Positions 46,391-58,762 of a stretch of DNA of 64,000 nucleotides are shown here, in pieces. The notes below the pieces were generated by a model. That model ran no database searches. It was not told the DNA's origin and saw only the letters and a program-made list of their open reading frames with translations. Origin of the DNA: Siphonodentalium dalli. Lineage: Eukaryota > Mollusca > Scaphopoda > Gadilida > Siphonodentaliidae. The stretch covers positions 192,376,816-192,440,815 of the forward strand of contig CP136066.1 in the NCBI GenBank assembly GCA_032622095.1. The letters are read 5' to 3'. Position 1 is the stretch's first letter. Each line of letters opens with the position of its first letter. The translations under genes and the position numbers were made by a program.

Positions 46391-46825
46391 AGCTCTTGCA
46401 ATTAGCCAATCATCGTCGATATATAGTGACCTAATATGGCATCAATATTAGGTGCTTATCCGCCATCTTGTTTTTTCATAAACTCCTCGGGAATAGTTTT
46501 GGTGTTTTTTGTTTTTGTTTTTTTTTTATTGTGAACAAAGAATAACAAAAGAGAAAAGACATAATACACGCACTCGCTCATGCTCTCGATCCAGGACATG
46601 GAAGAGTGGACTCTGCCATGACCGTTTTGGTGTATTTTGGCGTCAAGAAAGGGGATATATGTCGGAAATCATTTTCTGTGAATTTAAAGACATAGTATCA
46701 TGTACCAAAACCTGCATGCGATATATTTGAGGAATTCTAAAGTTCATAAATTAACTATCAAACTCAACAAGTTGTCCTACTTCTGGTAATTAGCCATTGA
46801 TTCAATGCGTTGACGTTCAACGCCC

Positions 46826-48116
46826 ATGTCATACCTTGACAACAGAACTTAGTCAGTGAAAATAGGACCATGTCAGTCAAGGAGAGTCCCTCTCAAGTGT
46901 GGTGTTCCTCAGGGATCATCTCTCGGCCCTGTTCTATTTCTATGCTACATACTGCCGCTAGGAGATATTATCCGCCGCTATATGGTCTCATGTTTCACCT
47001 ATACGCAGACGATTGCCAGTTATATGTGTCATTCTCCGCTGGCAGTCAGGAATCTGTCGTTGATGCCGTTGGAACTGTGGAGCAATGTATTTCGGAAGTG
47101 AGAGATTGGATGTTTCAAAACGAATTAAAACTAAATGATGATAAAACAGAAATGATAGTTATAGGAACCAGACATCAGCTAGCAAAACTTGATTCTCCTC
47201 TTCTTATTAAGATCGATTCCAATTCCATCATGTCAAGTGAATCCAGTCGCAACCTTGGAGCTATGTTCGATACCAACATGTCTATGGACGCTCATGTAAA
47301 TAATGTATGTCGAGCATGTAATTATCATTTGAGAGATATTGGTAAAATAAGAAAATACTTGACAATTTCGGCAACTAAATCAATTATCCAGTCACTCGTG
47401 AGCAGCAAGCTAGATTACATGAACGGTTGCTTGTTCGGCATCACTAGCTCACTCATCGCGAAATTGGAGCGAGTCCAAAAAACTGATGCTAGAATTGTCG
47501 CGAGGGTACCGAGAAGGACAGAGATGAGTCCAGTCTTGCAAACTATCCACTGGCTGCCCATCCAATACAGGATCCAATTCAAGATTATATTTATCACATT
47601 TCGTGCTCTTGACGGAACGGCGCCCGACTACATCAAAGAGCTAGTATGTTTAAAGACTTCAGGTACGATGCAGCGAAGATCAGACGGGAAGAGATTTCTA
47701 ACACTTCCTAACTCAAACCATCCTACGTTAGGGGACAGAGCCTTCTCCATCACAGCTCCAACGTTGTGGAACAAACTCCCGGACGTTCTGAGGCTTACGG
47801 ATGATCGTTTAGAATTCCGTAAACTTTTAAAGACACATCTTTTTAAAATAGCTTATGGACTCAACTGAAATTTTTAACTGACTTTATCTGGAGTTTCTCT
47901 TCGAATGACTTTTTAACCATTAATTTATATCTGTGATTTTTTAGGATTTGCCATCTCTTAGACTTATATTATCCGCGTGTTTGCTCTTTTATCCTATAGT
48001 ATGATGTTCTTTTATTGTATATATATATTTTTTAGCACATATTTTATGTAACAGCGCCTATGAACACAACTCTGTAGTGAAATAGGCGCTCTACAAATGT
48101 TAATAATAATAAATAA
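46826..48116 (+). mobile_element. 5'-truncated CR1/L2-type LINE, inactivated
   Basis: The coding part shows reverse-transcriptase blocks: 'SYLDNRT' with a stop in place of the expected Gln (TAG at ~46850), 'GVPQGSSLGP' and, after a +1/-1 shift near 46978, 'FHLYADDCQLY' with the YADD catalytic box. The C-terminal half is intact (46999-47868): thumb-like 'SKLDYMNGCLFG', 'LQTIHWLPIQYRIQFKI', 'GDRAFSITAPTLWNKLPD', 'LLKTHLFK'. The 3' end 'GGCGCTCTACAAATGTTAATAATAATAA' type text (in two blocks) is typical of this clade. The stop and frameshift show it is dead. Confidence 0.85.
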
Positions 48117-48240
48117 CAATGACGCGTCACTGTGACGCTATATAAGTTAATGGCCATAGACGACACATTTATCTTCCCAAATTACAGCGACGACTAATTA
48201 AAGGGATATGCTGGATTTTGTCCACTAACATAATAAATAC

Positions 48241-48381
48241 GTTACGGAACGCTTAGTGTTCGGATATCGTGTCATGTGAGGCTCAGCGAGATCAATATTA
48301 GGGTCGGCTTACGGCCTCGCCTGATATTGAACTCACTTCGCCTCACATGACACCATATCCGACCACTAAGCGTCCCGTAAC
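48241..48381. repeat. 141-bp hairpin element
   Basis: GTTACGGAACGCTTAGTG pairs with CACTAAGCGTCCCGTAAC, and GTCATGTGAGGC with GCCTCACATGAC further in. A ~12-bp loop lies near 48306. There are no genes. Confidence 0.75.
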
Positions 48382-49240
48382 TTATAGTAATATGATTACA
48401 TCAGTACGTATGGACAACCCAAAACACGTCTATCTGTAAACTGAAAAATGTATGTTTCATCATTCATGGGAGTGCCCAGTATATAAATATACATTATGAG
48501 AATTGAGTAAAGCTGTGACAAACACGTCCTTGTTAATTTTGGTGCCCCTACCTGATCTGACGGTGCTTCGGCGACTTTGCACAAAATAATTATATTCCTC
48601 ATAGCAGGGGATGATTGTCTATATACCACTTTGGACAACATAATTATAGTCCTCACGCCAAGGAGATGCCTGTCTATATACACAAATATTTTCATAAAAC
48701 AATATTCCCCTATCAATAATAGACTATCGAACCACACAAAATACTAGATCCGGTCATAAATCTCTACACTAGCTATGTCCGTACAGATTACTAGAGATCA
48801 TATTACAAAAATAGCTTGTTATGTTCTGACAGCGAACTTTATAACATGAACAAACAAGCAGGGAATATATTTATCTTAATTGTTAATACTTGTTCCTCAG
48901 TAATCTACTTCACAGTAGAGGGTGGTAAAGCTCGAGAATGCATGCGTGTTTGTGACTTGTGAGCTGATACTCTCATGTGTCTAATCACTGTGACGGCCAA
49001 TACTAGTGATAGTGGGGATTTGAGGCTGAAATTAATAATAGTGATAGCAATTTAACTCTATATACTGTACGTATCATGTATCATGACAGTTCCACCAGCT
49101 TGGCATTGGCATTATTATGTATAGCATAACGGATGATTCCAATGTGTCAAGTCGACAATAGAACGTACACAAGGCTATATCTAATAATGTTTCCACAAAT
49201 AGCCATTATAGTTGCTAGCCCTGCTGACCGAGCTCCCGCT

Positions 49241-49714
49241 TAAAGGTACTCAATCCGATCATACGCTCCTAAATTACTAATTCTTTGGCTAAGCAGAGCT
49301 TCGAGGGTAAAAAAATATTTGATTCTAGTCAAGGAACACACCCATCAAAGCTCAGAGTGATTAAATATCGATATTTTTATTTTGTTATTACTCGAGATAT
49401 GTAACAATATGTGGCCCAGAAACACGTGATCAAACGGAAGGTCTCGTACACAATTGCGGATGAGGATGGATAACTCTAAAATCAAGTGGTAATATGGCAA
49501 AATGTTGTGATATTTAAGTCTCAATTGACAATACGGCCTTATTTTGTTGATAAATAACACGTTTTGGGAAATTTGATACCATAGTTGACAGTGGTTAGCA
49601 TTAATTATTTCGTCGCAATAAATCTATTCTGACAACTAAAGCGTATTTTGAAGAAATGTTGTTGTTGTTGTATCTTGTTGATATGGGACCGCCTGATCGG
49701 ATTGAGTACCTTTA
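49241..49714. mobile_element. TA-flanked MITE (Tc1/mariner-like ends)
   Basis: Ends AAGGTACTCAATCCGATCA and TGATCGGATTGAGTACCTT are each bounded by TA, as expected for a TA target duplication. Length ~470 bp, no frame. A related left half lies at 50269-50500. Confidence 0.65.
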
Positions 49715-50268
49715 GTGCTTAAAGTTTAAACTGAGTGTTAGAATCATGATATAGTTAATAGGTGAGAATGGTAAAACAAATCACCGTTAATGGAATTATT
49801 AACAGTTAATCAAGTTTAACTTGATCTGTCCATCACAGGAAACATAATTCATACCGTAGATGGAAAGTTGGAAACTGTTCAAACATATCCTCTCACTACA
49901 CTCAGTCACTATGCAGCCTGCTGTCTCTGCAGTGTGTCGAGAGCGAATGGGAGATGTTCTTCTTTTTCTTCACTGACCAAGTTTATGGACTCACTTAGTA
50001 CACAGCGCACTAGGTTTCACATGTTTGTCACTTTTGTGTGTAGTCTGTAGATGGCCAGAATTGTATTCTAACCAGAGTCACAGTGATTGAGGCTGAGCCT
50101 GAAGTCGGTGATAACTAAATCACTAAATGAGTAAATCAGTGAGTCAGCTTTTAAATCTCCATTTTCTGATTTCCTTGACCTGACATGCAGTGACAGCTAT
50201 TAAATTTGGTGAAGTAGAAGGCACAATTTGCCACTTGCAACACCAACCAAACCAGGTGAAAAAAGACT

Positions 50269-50500
50269 TAAAGGTACTCAATCCGATCAGAAGGTCCTAT
50301 ATTACTATTTCTTTGGTTTCGGGGGTAAAAAATATCTGATTCGAGTCGAGGACCCACACATCAAAGCTCAGAGTGATCAGATATCGATTTTTAAAATTCG
50401 TTAATTTCTCGAGATCTGGGACACTAATTTAGTCTGCCTCGTGGTCAAACAGACAAATTGCGGGTGTAAGATGGATAACTCTAAAATCAAGTGGTTATTA
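50269..50500. mobile_element. Half copy of the TA-flanked MITE
   Basis: Starts TAAAGGTACTCAATCCGATC and follows the left part of 49241-49714, including 'CATCAAAGCTCAGAGTGAT' and 'GATGGATAACTCTAAAATCA', then diverges. Confidence 0.6.
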
Positions 50501-50674
50501 TTGTTAATAACTAACCAACTGACTTTAAAGTTATCCACTGGGTCCGAATCCACTGAGTCCGAATCGCCCGGATGTAAAAACATTGTTTTCAGGTTGATGG
50601 AGATAGGAATTAGTGACGTCACAACTATACTTGCGTCGCTTACGAACCGTAAAACAACCTTTGTGTTGCGATAA

Positions 50675-51930
50675 TATCTGCATATCAGTATTTCGTTTAT
50701 TTATTGACCTGATCACCGGGACGTGATAAAAGTGACTGATTACAGTCTAATGATAGAAATCGAGTATAAAATACATTTATTTTAAAATCCGAGTCCAGTT
50801 TAGTGCATGAAGACTACGAGCGACAACTATATATATCAAGTGATAACCGGAACCCCAACGGTATACCCACTGTGGGGGAACTACTCCTGGCGATTTGGTT
50901 CTCTACCGAGCAATATTTACATTCTCTTCCGAGCAAGGTTTCCGATTCTTTGCATTTTTGCTCATTTTCGTGACATCGTCATACTCACAGCAAATATTCT
51001 GCCACGTGTTACCTCATTACAACATGAATAGCAATGGACGCACAAGTGAAGGTAAGTAATATATGTCCCAACATCGAGTCACTTTATCGTCACAATTTCA
51101 AATGTTATTGGGAAATTACTCGGTATTTGTCAGTTGGTGAGGAAAATTCTTCATTTCCACAACATTTTTTCAAACTAATACTCATCAAAATTCGTCGTAA
51201 CTTTTAAAATATTGAGCCTCTGACATCCACTGGGGCATGATAAAAAAAATCAACTGTAACTCGTATTTTGTTTTAGAAAGAGGCTAAAATGAAAATATGG
51301 TGACGGTTCTCTGTTGAGGGCTCCGATTCTGTGTAACTCTCTCGCGGTGGCTCCGGTTCTCTACATACGTGCGGAGTAGTTTTTACATGTCCACATTTAA
51401 CGCCAAAATCATGTTCAAACAATTATTGGGCTAAAACAAGATATTGTATTTGGTTCACATTACCTAAATACAGTTATCAGCTCACAATTATAATATCTCT
51501 TTCTCACAAAGTTACGACATGCAAACAATTACTGAGCACATACATGCAGTATTTCTCTTCGCGTACACGTGCATTTGACATATTTAGTTCCTGAAGTTTC
51601 TGTATTGATTGATAGGTATAACATAAGAAGTTTCGACCAGTGGGATGATACATTTAGCATATGTCTTTGGCCATTGGGCAATAGTTGTTGTGTTTTATTT
51701 TTTGTATAAACTGGGACAGGAATTGTGACTATTATTAGAACTGTATAGCATTTTTGAAATCAATTTTATTTTATGACACTTATAAGTGAATTATATGTAA
51801 AAGTGTGCGTTTCTCTTGTATATGTATAGGCACAGTAAAGCAAATACGTCTGCGAACGAATTTAGTATTATTTTTGTTCCCCCGAGACGTCGGGACGGAC
51901 GACGCCTGATGACAATCATGGATATCGGTT
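50675..51930. other. Duplicated non-coding stretch (copy 2)
   Basis: Matches 11430-12700. Contains no recognised gene; see the copy-1 entry for the apparent frame at 50807-51031. Confidence 0.5.
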
Positions 51931-53420
51931 CAAAATCACTTACAATCATGGAATTTCTCCCTGATAATTAATTCAATGTTTACTGAGATATCGGCTCAAA
52001 TAAGTCACAAAAAAGCATGCAATCTCCAGCTGGGGCCACCCCTATTGTGAAGTAGATTATTGAGGATCAAATATTAACAAATAAATATATTCTCTGTCTT
52101 GTGTGATGAATGTTATAAAGTTCCAAAAAGGGGTTAGAATATCAAAACGTTCCCAATGTTCCAACTTTTTGTACTAGTGGATTATGATATCTACCGGCGT
52201 AGCCATGCAGAGTGGAGATGAATTGCGCGATCTAGTACACACACACATGCACGGACGGACGGACGACGCGTAACGACAATCATGGATTGCAATCATGGAA
52301 TTTCTCCCTGGTAATTTTTAATTCAATATTTTTTGCGATATCGGCTCAAAATCGCTTACAATCATGGAATTTCTCCCTGGTAATTAGTTCAATGTTTATT
52401 GCGATATCGGCTCAAATAAGTCACCAAAACATGCAATCTCGAGCTGGGGCCATACCCTACTGTGAAGTAGATTATTGAGGATCAAATATTAACAAAGAAA
52501 TATATGCTCTGTCTTGTGTGTTGAATGTTATAAAGTTCCCTGTTAGAAAGGGGTCAGAACATCAAAAAGTTCCCAATGTTCCCACTTTGTGCACTGGTGG
52601 AATATGATCTCTACCGGCGTAGCCATGCTGAGTGGAGATGAATTGCATGATCTAGTGCACACACAAGGGCGGACGGACGACACGTGATGACAATCGTGGA
52701 TTGCAATCATGGAATTTCTCCCTGTTAATTAATTCAACGTTTTTGCGATATCGGCTCAAATAAGTCACTAAAAAGCATGCAATCTCGAGCTGGGGCCACC
52801 CCTACTGTGCAGTAGATTATTGAGGATAAAATATTATCAAAGAGATATATTATCTGTCTTGTTTGTTTAATGTTATAAAGTTCCCTGTCAAAACGGGTCA
52901 GAATATCAAAAAGTTCCCTAAAATTCCCACGTTTTGTACTGGTGGAATATGATCTCTACCGGCGTGGCAATGCAGAGTGGGATGAATTGCATGATCTAGT
53001 GCACACACGCACGGACGGACGGACGGCGCGTGGTGACAATTATGTATTGCAATCATGGAATTTCTCCCTGGTAATTAATTCAATGTTTATTGCGATATCG
53101 GCTCGAATAAGTCACTAAAAGCATGCAATGTCGGGCTGGGGCCACCCCTACTGTGAAGTAGATTATTGAGGATCAAATATTAACAAAGAAATATATACTT
53201 GTGTGGTGAATGTTATAAAGTTCCCTGTTAGAACGGGTCAGAATATCAATAAGTTCCCTAAAATTCCCACGTTTCGTACTGCATGGTGGAATATTATCTC
53301 TACCGTCGTAGCCATGCAGATTAGAGATTAATTGAATGATTTAGTGCACACACGTACGGACGGATGGACGACGCGTAGTGACCAGAGCTCCACGGGGGGA
53401 TTGTGTCTCAGGTGAGCTAA
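51930..53420. repeat. ~340-bp tandem repeat, about four units (copy 2)
   Basis: Units related to 12720-13745, with GGAATTTCTCCCTG near 51951, 52298, 52366, 52708 and 53058. The 52298/52366 pair reflects a small internal duplication. Confidence 0.75.
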
Positions 53421-54300
53421 AACAGTGAGATCGAGAGTAACCAATTCAACTTTATTATGCAAAAGAATTCTTACTATAATATGGGCAACATTGGATATGT
53501 ATGTCGATACGAGAAGGAGTTTATGACACCTACATGTTCAGTTGGCATAAAGACACAGCTTTCGAAATCCGTATGTTGGATTTTTCATCGCGCGTGGTAT
53601 TCACGAGGCACTCGATGCAAATCGGTCATTTTTTTTACATAAAGCCGACATACTTGATATTAATATGCTCACACATTTCGAGAAGAGATATATGTCCCAT
53701 TTTGATACCAGATAATGTGGCGATTACCTGAGTAAAGTAATACGTGTAAACATTGGATCTCAGAATGACAGTCATGACGTCAGGTGATGACAACTCATTT
53801 ATAGTGGTGAGAATTAAGAATATGACGATTCACGCAAAATGTGATCTCTTGCTTCTTATAAATCCGAAAGACGGTTATGCCCAACTATTTTATGCCATGG
53901 GAAACTGCTGTCAATTAGCTATTTAATAAATAGAGAATGACTTGACAAACGCAACGCTGGAATAGTGCATGCCCAGTGGGTGGGTACAGTTCACGAAGCG
54001 AAGCGGAACTACACCCGCGTAGTCAACGACAAGAGATGGTCTATTAGTATATTTCACCGAACAATTCGAACTTATAGCATGCATACTACATGTATATACA
54101 ACCGCGTGTCCTCATAAAACAGCCTACTGGACTGTTCAAATTCCATTCATAAGACGTTACTAGTTCAATAAACCGAAACGCGTAGTATTTAGGTTTTGTT
54201 TTGAATGCACGAAAATCCGAAACCCCATCCAGTTTAAGGTGAAATTAACCGAATGTTGCCACTTCGTAAGTTGACGTAGCTCTTGTGACAAACAATGTCC
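53421..54300. other. Duplicated non-coding stretch (copy 2)
   Basis: Matches 13750-14640 closely. No gene was recognised. Confidence 0.5.
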
Positions 54301-54650
54301 ACGGTAATGTTTTAATTTCGTTTGGACACGCCTTGGTAAATTGATGGACACATTATAATGTTTTAATTTCGTTCGGACACGCCTTGGTAAATTGATGGAC
54401 TCAGTAATGTTTTAATTTCGTTTGGACACGCCTTGGTAAATTGATGGACACATTATAATGTTTTAATTTCGTTTGGACACGCCTTGGTAAATTGATGGAC
54501 ACAGTAATGTTTTAATTTCGTTTGGACACGCCTTGGTAAATTGATGGACACAGTAATGTTTTAATTTCGTTTGGACACGCCTTGGTAAATTGATGGACAC
54601 AGTAATGTTTTAATTTCGTTTGGACACGCCTTGGTAAATTGATGGACACA
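54301..54650. repeat. 49-51-bp tandem repeat, seven units, only in copy 2
   Basis: 'AATGTTTTAATTTCGTTTGG' followed by 'ACACGCCTTGGTAAATTGAT' recurs with the G of GTTTTAATTT at 54309, 54360, 54409, 54460, 54509, 54558 and 54607. Two spacings of 51 come from 'CATTATAATG' variants. Copy 1 has one unit. Confidence 0.9.
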
Positions 54651-55415
54651 TTTATGTATATCTTTTCTCGATATTGTTGCCTCTGTTAATTGCCTATTGC
54701 ATGCGAGTTTGGTATATTAGTGTGTTAAATTTAGCACAATACAAGTACGGTAGTGTGCTAAATTTAGCACAACTGTACTCCATTATAGGTTCTCAATCAA
54801 CCAGAATGCGCCATTTCTGGGTGAGGTGAATATATCTTAATATAATTATCATTTATATTTTTTCTCAAAGTTAGAACAATTCAACTCCACAAAAGATGAG
54901 GGGCGCCAGACTGGTATAATGCATACACAAATCACGATTGAATGAAAATTGTTGGCTGTAGACCATGCTGGATTAATTTGTCATGCAAAGAGTAAAATCC
55001 AAGGATGGCGGCTGACAGCCATGTTTTCGTCGAAAATCGTTCAAATTCAATAACTTCCATCTAGACGTGATCTGAAAAATGCCTGTAAAATTTCAAAACA
55101 ATTTTCCAATAATAATTGTGGGCTGCAATCTAAACGGCTGCCATTTCAGATCTCACATGGAAATAACCTCTCTCAAGTAGACAGCATATATGCCGGACTA
55201 TTTTATTCACGTAATCGACCATGTGCAAATACTACCGGCTCCCATCTAGGGTTCATCAACAAGATCCGTATGGAGTTTGGTGATGATCGAATGAGGAAGG
55301 TGGTCTGTTTGGTGTGCCAAAGGAGTTAGTAATACAAACAGTAAAATCCAAGATGGACACGGGTGTCGCATCGTTATAGATGGCCATCTTTTTCATCGAA
55401 AAGCTTTCGAATTAA

Positions 55416-55773
55416 CCCTTTACCCAACAGAACGGCCCTGTGCCAATGCATTCTCTTATATATGCGAGTCGACCATAGGTCGCCTCGCATATATAAGAGA
55501 ATGCATTGGCTTAACACATATTAAAGAAAAAATGGTAAAAAGTGTTAAAAAAAAGTTTTTTTTTAGGCCAATGCATTCTCTTATATATGCGAGGCGACCT
55601 ATGGTCGACTCGCATATATAAGAGAATGCATTGGCACAGGGCATAACTGTAACTATCACAATGTGCTCAATGAGCCGGTTCCAATGATACCCATATTTCC
55701 ATGGTTTTATTGAGACAGACCGAAGATAATTTAGGCTGTTAGGGCGTTTCTGGGCGTTCTGTTGGGTAAAGGG
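55416..55773. mobile_element. piggyBac-type MITE (358 bp)
   Basis: Flanked by TTAA (55412-55415, 55774-55777). Terminal inverted repeats CCCTTTACCCAACAGAACG and its complement begin with CCC as in piggyBac ends. The interior is mostly the nested palindrome described separately. Not present in copy 1, which has a deletion spanning this place. Confidence 0.75.
55435..55642. repeat. Nested palindrome inside the MITE
   Basis: Two arms of ~76 bp (from GCCCTGTGCCAATGC and ending in its complement GCATTGGCACAGGGC) are perfect inverted copies. Each arm is itself a near-perfect palindrome: CCAATGCATTCTCTTATATA ... TATATAAGAGAATGCATTGG around a CGACCATAGGTCG-like centre. A ~55-bp A/T-rich spacer separates the arms. 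Confidence 0.85.
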
Positions 55774-56609
55774 TTAAATAGCCTGCTCCCATCTAGGGGT
55801 GATCCTAAACATGCCTGTAAATTTTCAGAACAATTATCTAATAAATGCGGACTGCAGGGAGTACCGATGTAATAATTTTTTTAATCCAAGACGGCTGCTG
55901 GCGGCCATGTTCTTTTTTATTTTAATCAATGGTATGGCGAATGGTGTGTCCAATTCGGATTTAGTTATGCAAAGAGAAAGATCCAAGATGGACGCTGGTG
56001 GCCAAGTTTTTAAACGAAATTTGGAAACATTTTATGCTCACATCAAAGAAACATTTGTCTGGTGTTTGGTGATGATCAGTCCAAGTTTCCTTCGACGTAA
56101 CCAGATAGTGAATTCGGTTAGGATAATGTTGTAATTTGTAAAACAGCATGAAATAGTGTGTCTGTCATTTGCAGAATGAGGTTCCCATCCCAACCGATTT
56201 CACTAGCTGCTTTACATCGAATGAAACTTAGATTATGAGATGATCGGGTGAGATAGTTGCCTGTAGGATGTGCCGAAGGCGGTAGTCATTCAAAAGAGTA
56301 AAATCCAAGATGGTGTGCGGAAAGAAAATTGCTGACGCACGGACGGACGGACGCAAACTCAAGAAAACTGTAGGATGTGCCGAAGGCGTTAGTCATGCAA
56401 AAGAGTAAAATCCAAGATGGTGTGCTGAAAGAAAATTGCTGACGCACGGACGGGCGGGCGGACGGATGCAAACTCAAGAAAACTACGGGGTGATTAGTTA
56501 TTCCGCCTCTCTGACAAATGCAACATGATAATTCCAAAAGTTAAGTGTTTGTACATAAATTCCCTCTCGATGCAATCAACACATATATGTCCATTTTTTG
56601 CATGCCCTA

Positions 56610-58762
56610 CTAGTATGATTTGCGAATTCTCGACTTTCGTTTCTGGGTGATTCTCATCTGATGAGATGGAGTCTTAAGATGTCTGTCGAGAGTGCATTTC
56701 TGTATGAATTCCAAACCACACAAATCACAAGAAAACTTCTTCTCACCTGTATGTGACTTAATGTGACGGTCTAAAATTATTCTCTTGCCAAAAGATTTCC
56801 CGCATATGTCGCATAAGTTATCTCGAACATCCGAGTGCGATACCATGTGGACTTGTAAGCTTACTTTGCAAGAGGTCTTATGCGAGCATTTGTCGCAAGA
56901 GAATATTTTCTCACCATGTACTGTTTTACGATGGCGGCTCAGACCACGCGAGGATGAAAACGTCGCTCCACACACGTCACATAGGAACGTTTGACCACAA
57001 CTCTCAACATGTCGGAGGAAATTACGCATGCTTCCATAACTTTTAGAACATAAACCACAGGGTGTGCGAACACCATTGTGATTCTTTCGTAGATGGGTAG
57101 TTAATGACCTTGTAGATTTAATGATATCCGAGCACACGCAGCACACGTAGTCTCCGTCCTTGTTACGGAATATTTCAAAGCCTGCGCGTTGTTTGGCACG
57201 TGACCGACCCTTCCTAATCCTAATCCTTTTTTTCTTTACTAATTGTTCTCTGGTGAGCTTTTGTCGTGATATCGTTGCGACTGTATCAGGTTTCTTGTTG
57301 TCATTAGCAACGGATGAATTTGCGACGGCGTCGGTTTGTTTGTTGTCACTAGCAACGAGTATCTTTGTGACGACACCAGTTTGTTTGTTGTCACTAGCAA
57401 CGGATATCGGTGTGAGGGTACCGGTTTGTTTGTTGTCATTGGCAACGGGTATCGTTATAACGGCCCCAGAAAGTTTGTTGCCATTACTTCCACCCAGATC
57501 AATCCGACCGACTGCTCCATCTGACGAGACGATATGAGATTTAGAAGTGGATGATGGATATTGCACTGAACATTTCATTCCACCGGAAATAGCTGACGTT
57601 TCAGTGCTGCTGCATATGCGCAGAACAGTTGATTGGGCAGCCCGATTTACACTGCCCGCTATTGTGTTGGTTCGCCTCGGTTGGGTGACGTCGCCCGCAT
57701 GTCTTTGGTTACAATTGCCCGCTACTGATTGGGAGAGTCCAGATTGAGTGACGTCCCATGTCTTTCCTTGTATACAACTTCCCGATAATGTGTGAGAGAG
57801 CCCTGACTCAGTGACGTCACATGTCTGTCCTTGGATACAACTTCCCTCTACTGTGTGAGAGAGCCCCGACTCAGTGATGTCATATCGCTGCCCTTGGATA
57901 CAACTTCCAGCTACTTTGTGAGAGAGTCCCGATTGATTGACATCAGCTGGCTGTCCTTGAATACAACTTCCCGCTAATGTGTGACAGATCCCCGACTGAA
58001 TGACGTCACGTGTCTGTCCTTGGATACAACTTCTCGCTAATGTGTGCGAGAGCTCCGACTGAGTGACGTCACATGTCTGCCCTTGGATACAACTTTCCGC
58101 TACTTCCACCACTGCATCAGTGAGCGGCGATTTAGAAACAGCACATGTCTGCACGTGGATACAACTTCCCGCCACTGCGAAAGTCAGCTCCGATTGAGTG
58201 ACATTGCACGTCTGTCCTTGGAGACAACTGCTCGCCACTACGTGGGTGAGTCCCGATTGAGTGACATCATGTGTTTGTCCTTGGGTACAACTTGAATGGT
58301 TTGTAAGAGTATCGCTATTTGGCACCGAAACATTCACTGTTGGAGGGGACCATTTTACGACAGGCTGGGTATCGAGATCATTTGAAACATTTCGTCTGAA
58401 CACTTCGCTCAATGTGTTGAGATGCCATGGTGAAGTATGTGCTCTTAGGGTGTCGTTTATCGATTCCGTTGCTGCGTTCGGAGGGCGTGGCATAATCGTG
58501 GGTTGGGCGGATATCTGCGGAAGCTGACACGTTTCATTGGCATGAACCAGAGGGACGCATGTCAACATGAATAACTGTGGTGCCTCTTGTGTTGTTGCCA
58601 GTGATGTGTTTGGGACAACAGCGGACCATGACGTCATCTGCGGAAGTCGTTGTGACGTCATCTCAGGAAGTGAACGTGTCGCTGACTCCGCTCTTGTTAC
58701 TTTGGAAGCCATGCCCACAGATGTCATTGTGTGTCGTGCAGCAGCCTGGGTTTCCTCTGTAA
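56610..58762 (-). CDS. Exon C2, terminal exon of a second C2H2 zinc-finger gene
   Basis: A phase-1 acceptor (tgtttatag) leads into 716 codons and a stop, paralogous to C1. Order: B-like head (TEETQAAARHT), 'LPEMTSQRLPQMTSWS', about ten ~20-residue 'GSCIQGQTCDVTQSGLSHTL' repeats at about 160-370, several 'NDNKQTD' repeats, a basic patch (KKKRIRIRKGRSRAK), then six zinc fingers at about 540-700. Finger 2 ends H-x3-C; fingers 5 and 6 are joined by TGEKKF. The end RKSRIRKSY is identical to C1. Two ATGs at the front lie in the acceptor's polypyrimidine region. Upstream exons D/A/B of this gene would lie beyond 64 kb. A DNA-binding nuclear protein is inferred. Confidence 0.8.

Larger units (their letters stand above)
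46390..50670. other. ~4.3-kb block present only in copy 2
   Basis: In copy 1 the flanks are joined near 11425 (after AGCCTGTATAATG, before TCTGCATATCAGTATTTCG). The block contains the CR1/L2 fragment, a 141-bp hairpin and a TA-flanked MITE with a partial second copy. The rest has no recognised gene. It could be insertions in copy 2 or a deletion in copy 1. Confidence 0.6.
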
